In this document: one piece after another, positions 33,415 to 40,559 of the stretch
How the letters are laid out: every line of letters starts with the position of its first letter
How positions within the stretch are numbered: the stretch's first letter is position 1
DNA from: Bacteroidota bacterium
Lineage (GTDB): Bacteria; Bacteroidota; Bacteroidia; Flavobacteriales; Weeksellaceae
NCBI GenBank assembly: GCA_023394415.1
Contig: JAEXAR010000001.1
Coordinates: forward strand, 1-64,000
Reading direction: 5' to 3'
DNA length: 64,000 nucleotides
Position numbers and translations under genes: made by a program
The notes under the pieces: model-generated
What the model saw: only the letters and a program-made list of their open reading frames with translations
What the model was told of the DNA's origin: nothing
The model's database searches: none

Positions 33415-35355
33415 CTACTCCATTTGCAAAGCAATTTCCTCCCAAAGTTCCATTGTTTCCGTTAATTCCTTTTTTAGTTGCTCGTATTTGGCGAGTTCTT
33501 TTTCTGTAGGATTGGTTTTTCCGAAAATATCTTCAAGATTGGCAATTTCTTTTTCGTAATCGGCGATTTTTTCTTCGGTTTTTTTCAACTTATTTTGAAG
33601 TTGCTTTTGCTCTTTGGTGAAAAATTGGTTATCGGTTGATGGTTGTCGGTTATCAGTTGTTGGAACTTCAATTTTTTCTTCAGCTTTATCCTCGACTTTT
33701 TTTTCGTCCAACTTCGCTTTCTCCGCAGAAATCTCGCGAATACTTTCTTTCTGTCTGTATTCCAAATATTCATCGATGTTTCCAAGGAATTCTTTCATTT
33801 TTCCATCACGGAATTCGAAGATTTTATCGGCTAAACCTTGTAAAAATTCACGGTCGTGGGAAATGACAATCAATGTTCCTTCAAATTTATTTAATGCCAA
33901 TTTGATAATTTCTTTCGACTGAATATCCAAGTGGTTTGTCGGTTCGTCCATAATCAACGTGTTGAACGGACGAAGCAATAATTTACACAAAGCCAAACGA
34001 TTACGTTCGCCTCCGGAGAGAACTTGCGTTTTTTTCTGAACATCTTCTCCCGAAAAAAGGAAACTTCCCAACAAATCACGAACACGAGGTCTGGTTTCTT
34101 CGGTTGCAGCATCTTCCGCTTCTTGTAAAACCGTTTTTCCTGGCGTTAAAACTTCTTCCTGATTTTGTGTGAAATAACCGATGTTTACATTGTGTCCTAA
34201 TTTCCAATCGCCGGTAAAATCTTTAATTTGTCCGGTTAAAATTTTGGCTAATGTTGTTTTTCCTTGTCCGTTTTGTCCGAGCAATGCAATTCTATCGCCA
34301 CGTTCTACAAAGAAATCAACCTCATCAAAAACCTGTTTATTACCATATGATTTGCCCAAATTTTCAGCTTCAAAAATCACTTTTCCCGGAACAACTGATT
34401 GCACAAAACGAATGTTGAATTTGGAAACATCTTCATTATCAATTTCAATTCTTTCAATCTTTTCAAGTTTTTTAATCAAGGACTGTGCAAAAGAGGCCTT
34501 CGTTGCAGAAGCACGGAAGCGGTTGATATTATCTTCCATCTGCTTAATTTCAGCATCCTGATTTTTCTTGGCCTGTTCTAATTTTTCGCGGCGCTCTTTT
34601 CTTAACTCCAAATATTTGGTATAGTTGGCTTTGTAATCGTCAATTTTACGGTTGTTCACATCAAAAGTTCTGTTGCAAACAGCGGTCATAAATTGCTTAT
34701 CGTGGGATACGAGGACAATCGCACCATTATAATCTTTCAAAAAACTTTCGAGCCAAATGATACTTTCCATATCCAAATGGTTCGTAGGTTCGTCCAAAAG
34801 AAGCAAATCGTTATTTTGAAGAAGCAATTTCGCGAGTTCAATTCTCATTCTCCAACCTCCTGAAAATGTATCGGTAATTTTCTCGAAATCATCAGCTTTG
34901 AAACCTAACCCGAGCAACACTTTTTCCATATCTCCTTCAAGATTGTAGGCATCATGATGATGTAAAAGGTCATTAAGATCGGTCATTCTGTGAATCAGAT
35001 TATGATAATCGTCGCTTTCGTAATCGGTTCTGGTGGCAAGTTGATGGTTGACTTCATCCAGCTCGTTTTTCCAAAGATTAATCTGCTCAAAAGCCTGCAT
35101 GGTTTCTTCCCAAACGGTTCTCCCCTTCACAAATTCCAAATCTTGTTTTAGAAAACCAATGGTAATATTACCTTCAGGAACGACATTTCCTTCAAAGAAA
35201 TTGATCTCTCCGGAAAGAATTTTCAAAAGCGTAGATTTTCCTGCACCATTTTTACCAACCAAACCAATTTTATCATCTTTTTTGATGGTGAAATTTACAT
35301 CTCTGAAAAGATAATTCCCCGCGTGATGAAGACCAAGCCCCTGAACTGATAACAT
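33415..35355 (-). CDS. ABC-F family ATPase
   Basis: 646 residues, two ABC ATPase domains in one chain without membrane segments. Walker A motifs are GKNGAGKST (near 36) and GQNGQGKTT (near 354); signatures are FSGGWRMR and LSGGERNR; a charged linker (about 235-310) joins them. ABC-F proteins act on the ribosome (translation control, antibiotic protection). The C-terminal extension (about 540-646) is coiled coil, but residues about 565-578 read TTDNRQPSTDNQF, encoded by a GGTTATCGGTTGAT-type tandem repeat that looks like intergenic DNA captured in frame. Nearest types: Uup or YheS-like; resistance role not implied. Confidence 0.92.
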   Translation of the reverse strand: MLSVQGLGLHHAGNYLFRDVNFTIKKDDKIGLVGKNGAGKSTLLKILSGEINFFEGNVVPEGNITIGFLKQDLEFVKGRTVWEETMQAFEQINLWKNELDEVNHQLATRTDYESDDYHNLIHRMTDLNDLLHHHDAYNLEGDMEKVLLGLGFKADDFEKITDTFSGGWRMRIELAKLLLQNNDLLLLDEPTNHLDMESIIWLESFLKDYNGAIVLVSHDKQFMTAVCNRTFDVNNRKIDDYKANYTKYLELRKERREKLEQAKKNQDAEIKQMEDNINRFRASATKASFAQSLIKKLEKIERIEIDNEDVSKFNIRFVQSVVPGKVIFEAENLGKSYGNKQVFDEVDFFVERGDRIALLGQNGQGKTTLAKILTGQIKDFTGDWKLGHNVNIGYFTQNQEEVLTPGKTVLQEAEDAATEETRPRVRDLLGSFLFSGEDVQKKTQVLSGGERNRLALCKLLLRPFNTLIMDEPTNHLDIQSKEIIKLALNKFEGTLIVISHDREFLQGLADKIFEFRDGKMKEFLGNIDEYLEYRQKESIREISAEKAKLDEKKVEDKAEEKIEVPTTDNRQPSTDNQFFTKEQKQLQNKLKKTEEKIADYEKEIANLEDIFGKTNPTEKELAKYEQLKKELTETMELWEEIALQME

Positions 35356-35399
35356 TTCTATTTAAAAATTAAGAATTAATATTGAATAATTTCAGGGTG

Positions 35400-35407
35400 C
35401 AAAAGTA
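35400..35407 (-). promoter_or_regulatory. -7 promoter element for the ABC-F gene
   Basis: Minus-strand TACTTTTG fits TAnnTTTG, 44 bases upstream of the ATG at 35355. Confidence 0.45.
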
Positions 35408-35552
35408 CGGTTTTTGGAAATAGTATTCTCGACAGATTAAGGTGATTTTAGAAACATTTTATCTTAAGGAATGAAAGATTCACTCTTTTTAATTATGAAT
35501 TTATACCAAACCTGTTTGAATAGTTTAAATACTTAAAATTTTGCCCTACGAA

Positions 35553-36296
35553 TTAAGAAGAAACCTTCCCTTCAAAACTACCCGGTTTCATTTCAAGTTG
35601 TCTGTTGGAATCGGTGATGATTGATGGATTCTCCAGTAAGAAATTTTTGGAATTGAGAAGCTCTGTCATAAGCGTGCGCATTTGTTCGGCTGCAACTTCC
35701 GGCAAATGGGATTTTTTAGCGGCTTCAATTACCTGCTGCTTGCTGTTTTGTTGAATTCTTGCTAAATCATCCTTGCTAAAAAGATTAAAGAACTGCTCCT
35801 CAATAGTGTAATATTTGTAATCGGTCTCGGTAGATAGGATTTCGGGCGCAGGAAACTCTGTAAGCTTTACTTTTTTGTTAACTTCATCCACTTCCCATTT
35901 CAATTTTTCAAAATCATACCCCACCAAAACTTTAGCCGAAACAATAACCAAAGCTTTCTTTTTCTGCGGAATAAAATTGAACAGCTTTGAGGACTCTTCG
36001 TAATTGTAAATCTCATTAAAATGGCCTTCAGCAGAAACAATCTTAAACACTTTACGCATACTTTCAGCAATGGTGTGAGAACTTTCTTTAATTATCGCCG
36101 GTTCAGATTTTAATTTGTTCCCCGCTAAAAATGCAATGACACCACCCAACAATAATCCTAATATCAACATTATCAAAATCATCATTCCATTGCTACCGTA
36201 ATTAGGCTGCATCATTTGGTACAGCATAAAACCTAATCCTAAAACAGTAATAATTCCTAGAGACCAAAGAATGGTTTTTATTTTGCGGGAAGTCAT
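35553..36296 (-). CDS. DUF4230 domain membrane protein
   Basis: 247 residues. Two N-terminal membrane segments (about 8-27, ILWSLGIITVLGLGFMLYQM, and 38-58, MILIMLILGLLLGGVIAFLAG) are followed by the DUF4230 domain (about 80-215), which holds the family's SAEGHFNEIYNYEE and LVGYDFEKLKWEVDEV. The soluble domain should face the periplasm or cytosol as a mixed alpha/beta unit. The function is unknown. TAAATTTG lies 38 bases upstream. The 197 bases between the ABC-F start and this gene are AT-rich with nothing recognised. Confidence 0.85.
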   Translation of the reverse strand: MTSRKIKTILWSLGIITVLGLGFMLYQMMQPNYGSNGMMILIMLILGLLLGGVIAFLAGNKLKSEPAIIKESSHTIAESMRKVFKIVSAEGHFNEIYNYEESSKLFNFIPQKKKALVIVSAKVLVGYDFEKLKWEVDEVNKKVKLTEFPAPEILSTETDYKYYTIEEQFFNLFSKDDLARIQQNSKQQVIEAAKKSHLPEVAAEQMRTLMTELLNSKNFLLENPSIITDSNRQLEMKPGSFEGKVSS

Positions 36297-36334
36297 TTTT
36301 TTAATGGTATTTTGTTAGAATGCCTTTCAAGAAG

Positions 36335-36342
36335 CAAATTTA
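36335..36342 (-). promoter_or_regulatory. -7 promoter element for the DUF4230 gene
   Basis: Minus-strand TAAATTTG abuts the ATG of the divergent small membrane gene at 36343. Confidence 0.5.
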
Positions 36343-36612
36343 ATGCAATTCACAGTTTTTGATATAAAAATTAATTTAAAATCATCAGGAATAAATATTC
36401 TGAAGCAGATTAATCTTACCCTTTTACAAAAGATAACAGTTTATATTTCTATCATATTTTTTGTAATGTTCATTAATTTACTTCAGCTGAAAGAAATTAC
36501 AGAAAGTTTTGAAATGTTAACCATAGGTGTTTTTATCATTGGAATGATTAGTTTTATATTGAGTTTTATTTTTAAACAAACTGCTTTTACTGGAGTATTT
36601 ACACAAAAATAA
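36343..36612 (+). CDS. Small two-helix membrane protein, unknown
   Basis: 89 residues with two strong membrane segments (about 32-49, VYISIIFFVMFINLLQL, and 59-77, MLTIGVFIIGMISFILSFIF), each end capped with charged residues. I do not recognise a family. The case for a real gene is the hydrophobic pattern, an ATG start, and the terminator-like hairpin right after the stop. Against it, the space upstream is only 46 bases and is occupied by the promoter of the divergent DUF4230 gene, with no clear plus-strand promoter. Confidence 0.55.
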   Translation: MQFTVFDIKINLKSSGINILKQINLTLLQKITVYISIIFFVMFINLLQLKEITESFEMLTIGVFIIGMISFILSFIFKQTAFTGVFTQK

Positions 36613-36650
36613 AACAACCACCTCTAAAAAAGAGACGGCTGCTTTTTTTC
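36613..36650 (+). terminator. Terminator-like hairpin
   Basis: ACCTCT AAAAA AGAG forms the stem top, with CAACC opposite GGCTG below, then a T run (36641-36648). It follows the small membrane protein gene directly. The rest of the gap to 36810 is AT-rich with no gene seen. Confidence 0.6.
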
Positions 36651-36809
36651 CATCATTTATATTAACTTATTAACACCACAAAAATAAGGGAAAAATTAAT
36701 TATTATGCCACGCATTAAAATATTAAGAAAACTTAAATATGCTAAACAAAATGCTTCTGAATGACTTACTATAAAGAATATTAAAACTTTAAGATAATAA
36801 GTAAACTAA

Positions 36810-37349
36810 TTATTTTCTTATTCCGAACGGATTTTTTAAAATAAGTTCCTCTTTTTTGCCTTTCATTTCAAATTTTTTTAAAACTAAATTCTGCGAAAGT
36901 TTCCTGATAAACAAATCTTTATCTACCAGTTTCCAATAATTATCTTCGTGAATCTTTTTTGGTTTTCGTACTTGATAAAATTGGGTTTCCCAACGATCAA
37001 CATCGTGGTAAAATTCGATAATTCCACAATAATCCGGTATCTCTTCGTTCGGAATCATTCCCATCGGAAGTAAAAAGCTAAAATGGTTACAAACATAATC
37101 GCCACAACAGATTTTGTCGTGCTTCAGAAATTTCTCGCCTGTGTGTGAGTTGATGAATGACTTTTTGAAATCATTTTTAAAATCACTTTTCGACAATTTA
37201 ATTTCAATCTCGTGGCTGTAACCCTTTTTATCAATAATCAGCAAATCAGCTTCCCAATCTGTATGAAAATAATTGGTAAGAATGATTTCTTCAGCAAAAT
37301 CATGATTTTGATAGATGTAATTGTAAACCAGTTCTTCAATCTTCAACAT
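36810..37349 (-). CDS. PD-(D/E)XK nuclease-like protein (MmcB-like)
   Basis: 179 residues from ATG 37349. The stretch DWEADLLIIDKKGYSHEIEI followed by KLSK near residues 31-54 fits the D...E-x-K core of the PD-(D/E)XK fold as seen in MmcB-like DNA-repair proteins; ICCGDYVCNHF (two Cys) follows. No signal peptide. I infer nuclease-type activity from fold motif only. It starts 12 bases after the LuxE-like acyltransferase gene on the same strand, so the two are co-transcribed, but no common pathway is evident. What else it could be: an inactive or structural member of the same fold. Confidence 0.65.
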   Translation of the reverse strand: MLKIEELVYNYIYQNHDFAEEIILTNYFHTDWEADLLIIDKKGYSHEIEIKLSKSDFKNDFKKSFINSHTGEKFLKHDKICCGDYVCNHFSFLLPMGMIPNEEIPDYCGIIEFYHDVDRWETQFYQVRKPKKIHEDNYWKLVDKDLFIRKLSQNLVLKKFEMKGKKEELILKNPFGIRK

Positions 37350-37361
37350 TTTCAAACATTT

Positions 37362-38366
37362 TTAAGAAACGAGTAAACTGCAACCACGGATATCAGAATG
37401 GTCTATCCTACCAACAACAGAAAAAGCAGGGTGTATACTTTTACCATTCCCTAAATCTTGAAGTAAGCCCAAATCTTGAGTAGCAATAAACGAACACGAA
37501 TGAACATTGGCCAAATCAATAATATTAATAGCACCATTTCTTCCTGTTTCCACATAAGAAAAAGGATCTTCTGTATTTCTGATGAGGATGCGCATCCAAT
37601 TTGGCGTTTGATAAATATTTTCACCTAACGAATAGGCTTGTGACAGCAATTCCGTCATTGAATATTCTGAAAAAATACGTGGTGTTCCAAAACCATTTTG
37701 CAAAATTTTCAAAAGTTCATCTTTGGTCATTTCTTCTTTACGTCCTTTCATTCCGCCGGTTTCTATTACTCTAAAGTCGTGGAGATGTAAAGTTTTAAAG
37801 TCGTTTTCGGATTCTAAAAAATCGAGAAGTGCGAAGGAAACTCCAAAAAGAATGACTTTTTTGTTTTCTAATTTTTTTAGAAGCTCAAAAAGTTCACGGT
37901 GATTGTATAGAAAATAACCATTTTCAGATTTGTTCGATTTTTTCATCAGAAAATCAACCATATAAATCAGTGATGAATGAGGATTTTCAGAATAGTTGGG
38001 CAATAATCCGAGGAAAATATAATCCTCCGGCCTTCCAATGAATTGCTCAAAACTTTTGTAAATACTTTCTTCGTAAATAGAGAAATTTGCAATGAAATGC
38101 CGTGATCGTGTTTGAATGTTAGTTGTACCTGAACTTTGAAAGAAGTGTTCTGTTTTAAAATTTTTATCAACAACCCAATGGTTTTTGAACATCTCTATCG
38201 GCAGAAAAGGGATCTTCTCAACCTCATCCACTTCATTTGGATTAAGTTTTAAATAATTACAAAATTTTCGGTAAACTTCTACATTTTCATATTGATAATG
38301 GAAGGTTTCCAAACATTTTTGTTGGAATTCGGCTTGGGTTGTTATGTTGAAAATATTTTTAAACAC
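37362..38366 (-). CDS. LuxE/PaaK-like acyltransferase family protein
   Basis: 334 residues of the acyl-protein synthetase/LuxE group, related to adenylate-forming enzymes: FFQSSGTTNIQTRSRHF near residue 74 is the phosphate-binding (SSGTT) loop, VIETGGMKGRKEEMTKDEL near 206, and FSEYSMTELLSQAY near 237. LuxE activates a fatty acid and transfers it to a partner; Bacteroidetes homologues have no proven substrate. Start is GTG 38366, since no in-frame ATG fits. That GTG is part of the terminal repeat of the adjacent GxxExxY cassette. Downstream is the nuclease-like gene, 12 bases away. Confidence 0.82.
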   Translation of the reverse strand: MFKNIFNITTQAEFQQKCLETFHYQYENVEVYRKFCNYLKLNPNEVDEVEKIPFLPIEMFKNHWVVDKNFKTEHFFQSSGTTNIQTRSRHFIANFSIYEESIYKSFEQFIGRPEDYIFLGLLPNYSENPHSSLIYMVDFLMKKSNKSENGYFLYNHRELFELLKKLENKKVILFGVSFALLDFLESENDFKTLHLHDFRVIETGGMKGRKEEMTKDELLKILQNGFGTPRIFSEYSMTELLSQAYSLGENIYQTPNWMRILIRNTEDPFSYVETGRNGAINIIDLANVHSCSFIATQDLGLLQDLGNGKSIHPAFSVVGRIDHSDIRGCSLLVS

Positions 38367-38854
38367 GGAGATACAGAGTTTTTACACAGAGGACACAGAA
38401 AATTCTATTTTAAAGAGCTACATTTCCGTTAATGATTCTTTTATAACCATTTTTGAACAAATTGACATTGAAATTAATTAAAAGTCCAAGTTTGCAAGCA
38501 CTTAATTTCAAATAAGTTAGAACTTGAGCCAAGTGAACATCATTTAAAGCTTCACAAGATTTTACTTCAACCACTACCTTATTTTCAACAATTAAATCCA
38601 GTCGATAGCCAACATTCAGTTTCACTTCTTCATAAATTAATGGCATCGGCTTTTGTTTTTCAACCATTAAACCTGAATTTGACAGTTCATAAAACAAACA
38701 TTCTTCATAAGCAGATTCTAACAGTCCAGGACCAAGTTGCCGATGGATTTTTAAACCAAAATCAAAAATTAGCTGAGAAATTTCATTTTCATGCATAAAT
38801 CCTTTCTTTTTAAAACTCAGTGTTCTCGGTGTCTTTCTCTGTGTCTCAGTGTTT
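38361..38854. repeat. GxxExxY cassette with 18-bp terminal inverted repeats
   Basis: The left end 38361-38378 (AAACACGGAGATACAGAG) and the reverse complement of the right end 38837-38854 (AAACACTGAGACACAGAG) match at 16 of 18 bases. The cassette carries one gene. Its ends overlap the start codon of the acyltransferase gene and the stop codon of lpxH. Confidence 0.8.
38410..38796 (-). CDS. GxxExxY family protein
   Basis: 128 residues. The family name motif is at GPGLLESAYEECLFYEL near residue 22 (G-x-x-E-x-x-Y), followed by YRLDLIVENKVVVEVKSCEAL near 64, which has the D...E-x-K arrangement of a PD-(D/E)XK nuclease core. The family (TIGR04256) is scattered as single genes in Bacteroidetes and other phyla; a nuclease-like fold is likely and function is unknown. 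It lies in the same direction as lpxH and the acyltransferase gene and inside inverted repeats, so it looks like cargo of a small mobile-like element. Confidence 0.9.
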   Translation of the reverse strand: MHENEISQLIFDFGLKIHRQLGPGLLESAYEECLFYELSNSGLMVEKQKPMPLIYEEVKLNVGYRLDLIVENKVVVEVKSCEALNDVHLAQVLTYLKLSACKLGLLINFNVNLFKNGYKRIINGNVAL

Positions 38855-39616
38855 AAATCTTTTCAACTCAAATTCAGTTTGAAATTCACCATACGTAAAA
38901 TAAGAAATCCAGTCGCCAAGATTGACGTATTTCGCATTATTTTCACCAGAATTTAACTCTAAAACCATGGGCAAATGTCTATGTCCATAGATGAAATAAT
39001 CGATTTTTTCAGTTTTGAGTTTTTCTTTGGAATAGATGATGAGAAATTCTTTGTCTTCGCCTAAAAACGCTTTGTCTTCCTCGCCGGAAATCATTTTATT
39101 TTTTTGCGAAAAATAAATGGCCACTTTCATCGCAATATCAGGATGCAACCACTTAAAAGCCCATTGTGCCAAGGGATTGGTAAATAGTTTTTTCATCCTT
39201 TTGTAGCCAAGATCACCGGGACCAAGTCCGTCGCCATGAGCAAGAAGGAATTGTTTTCCGCCAATTTCAAAAAACTGCTTATCAAAAAAAACAGTACAGC
39301 CAATTTCTTCTTCAAAATAGTTTTTCATCCACAAATCGTGGTTCCCGACGAACATATACAACTCAATTCCTGAATCTTTCAGTTCAGCGAGTTTCCCCAA
39401 AACACGAACGTAACCTTTCGGAATAACGTGATTCCATTCGTGCCAAAAATCGAACAAATCGCCCATCAAAAACAAAACCTGCGCATCTTTCTTGATTTCG
39501 TTCAACCAACGGATAAATTTTTCTTCTCTCTTCTTACTTTCCGCAACAGATGGCGCTCCGAAATGCTGATCAGAACAGAAGTAGACTTTTTTGCTTTCTT
39601 TAAGATTGATTTTCAT
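38846..39616 (-). CDS. lpxH: UDP-2,3-diacylglucosamine diphosphatase (LpxH-type)
   Basis: 256 residues from ATG 39616 (MKINLKESKKVYFCSDQHFG); the in-frame GTG at 39640 comes from repeat DNA. A calcineurin-type metallophosphoesterase with the metal motifs SDQHFG, GDLFDFWHEW, GNHDLW, HGDGLGPGD and GHRH in order. LpxH removes UMP from UDP-diacylglucosamine in lipid A synthesis at the inner-membrane face. The last codons, Lys-His-stop, are formed by the AAACACTGA end of the neighbouring cassette, so the native C-terminus may have been altered. queD is upstream across another repeat. Confidence 0.9.
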   Translation of the reverse strand: MKINLKESKKVYFCSDQHFGAPSVAESKKREEKFIRWLNEIKKDAQVLFLMGDLFDFWHEWNHVIPKGYVRVLGKLAELKDSGIELYMFVGNHDLWMKNYFEEEIGCTVFFDKQFFEIGGKQFLLAHGDGLGPGDLGYKRMKKLFTNPLAQWAFKWLHPDIAMKVAIYFSQKNKMISGEEDKAFLGEDKEFLIIYSKEKLKTEKIDYFIYGHRHLPMVLELNSGENNAKYVNLGDWISYFTYGEFQTEFELKRFKH

Positions 39617-39622
39617 TTTTTT

Positions 39623-39763
39623 TAAACACAGCGTCACCAAGATTTTTCACGGAGGTCACAGAGATTATTTTCTAAATTTATAATTAGATTTTGATTGATA
39701 TATTTAAAACTTCAATATTAAAATATAGCGTGTTCTCAGTGCATTCTCAGTTTCTCTGTGGCT
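39623..39763. repeat. Element related to the GxxExxY cassette ends, no gene
   Basis: The left end (AAACACAGCGTCACC, then TTTTTCACGGAGGTCACAGAG) resembles the left end of the 38361 cassette, and the right end (GTGTTCTCAGTGCATTCTCAG then TTTCTCTGTGG) its right end. About 60 AT-rich bases lie between. It looks like an empty or deleted form of the same family. Confidence 0.65.
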
Positions 39764-40209
39764 TACAAATTTTCGTCTGCCAACCATTCTCCATAAGAGT
39801 TTTCGGTTTCGTGCATTTTGAGATATGCCAACTGTACGTGGTTTGGAAGTTGTTTTTTTATTTTCTCAGCAATATCATACAGCATATTTTCACAGGTTGG
39901 TTGATAGTTGCAATAGATAACTTTGTGTCCTTTACTCTCCAAATCTTCACCCAATTCTTTATGCGGAGACAATGCATTAATTAATACTGCGTGATCCCAA
40001 ACATCCACAATTTCAGATTTTACAATACTTTTTATATCGCCAAAATCAACCACCATTCCGTTTTTGGGATTTTCCAAATCATTAATGGGTGTTCCTTTTA
40101 CGGTAACAAATAATTTGTAGGAATGACCGTGCATATTCTTACATTTCCCATCGTAATTGTACAGAACGTGAGCGGTTTCGAAAGTGAAAATTTTGGTAAT
40201 GCGTATCAT
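39763..40209 (-). CDS. queD: 6-carboxytetrahydropterin synthase QueD
   Basis: 148 residues. The zinc ligands and catalytic residues appear in FETAHVLYNYDGKCKNMHGHSY near residue 9-30, including the CxxxHGH pattern of QueD, and AYLKMHETENSYGEW near 127. QueD makes the pterin-like precursor of queuosine; the same fold serves as PTP synthase. queE, queC and queF are not in the window. The ATG lies four bases after a TATCTTTG element, so the message is leaderless or nearly so. The 3' end touches a cassette-type repeat. Confidence 0.93.
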   Translation of the reverse strand: MIRITKIFTFETAHVLYNYDGKCKNMHGHSYKLFVTVKGTPINDLENPKNGMVVDFGDIKSIVKSEIVDVWDHAVLINALSPHKELGEDLESKGHKVIYCNYQPTCENMLYDIAEKIKKQLPNHVQLAYLKMHETENSYGEWLADENL

Positions 40210-40213
40210 TCTG

Positions 40214-40221
40214 CAAAGATA
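40214..40221 (-). promoter_or_regulatory. -7 promoter element, near-leaderless queD
   Basis: Minus-strand TATCTTTG, four bases (CAGA), then ATG. Transcription would start at about the start codon. Confidence 0.6.
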
Positions 40222-40355
40222 ATTGTTTTAGCGGGAAGTTGGAAGAAGGATAATATGGAATGCCAAATGCTTAAAATATATCTATGAAAAGCTAATTACT
40301 TAATTTTAAGATGTGTTATGTTGATTATAAAGACCTTATTGTATTGTAAATTTTC

Positions 40356-40363
40356 TATTTTTG
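40356..40363 (+). promoter_or_regulatory. -7 promoter element for the S9 peptidase gene
   Basis: TATTTTTG fits TAnnTTTG. If used, the transcript carries a leader of about 190 bases made mostly of the GC-rich element at 40400-40537. Confidence 0.45.
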
Positions 40364-40399
40364 CTAATGTGTGAGTCTTGTAATGGAAACCTAACGATA

Positions 40400-40537
40400 A
40401 TGTCTCACGTCACGAAACCTACAAGCGAAAGCGCGAAGCGCCGAAGGCGATGAGCGTTGATACAACAAAACTTGCAGTGAATGTAGAGAATGGAGGCGCG
40501 AGCGAAGCGAGCGTCGAAGAGAGTGAATGAGAGACAA
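40400..40537. repeat. GC-rich hairpin-rich intergenic element
   Basis: The segment opens with TGTCTCACGTCACG and closes with GTGAATGAGAGACA, so TGTCTC and GAGACA mark its ends. It is far richer in G and C than its AT-rich surroundings and full of short GAA-loop hairpins (GCGC-GAA-GCGC at 40431, GCC-GAA-GGC at 40440, GAGCGAAGCGAGCG at 40499). No gene is in the 350-base gap 40210-40559. It is either a mobile-like repeat or a structured leader. Confidence 0.55.
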
Positions 40538-40559
40538 CCCAAACTAAATAAATGGTAAT

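Noticed and set aside
33415..35355. ABC-F gene as an antibiotic resistance determinant
   Set aside because: Most ABC-F proteins of this length in Bacteroidetes are housekeeping (Uup/YheS-like), and nothing in the context indicates resistance.
39617..39640. Longer N-terminus for LpxH
   Set aside because: The extra codons are made of the AAACACAGCGTCACC repeat end, and homology begins at MKINLKESKK.
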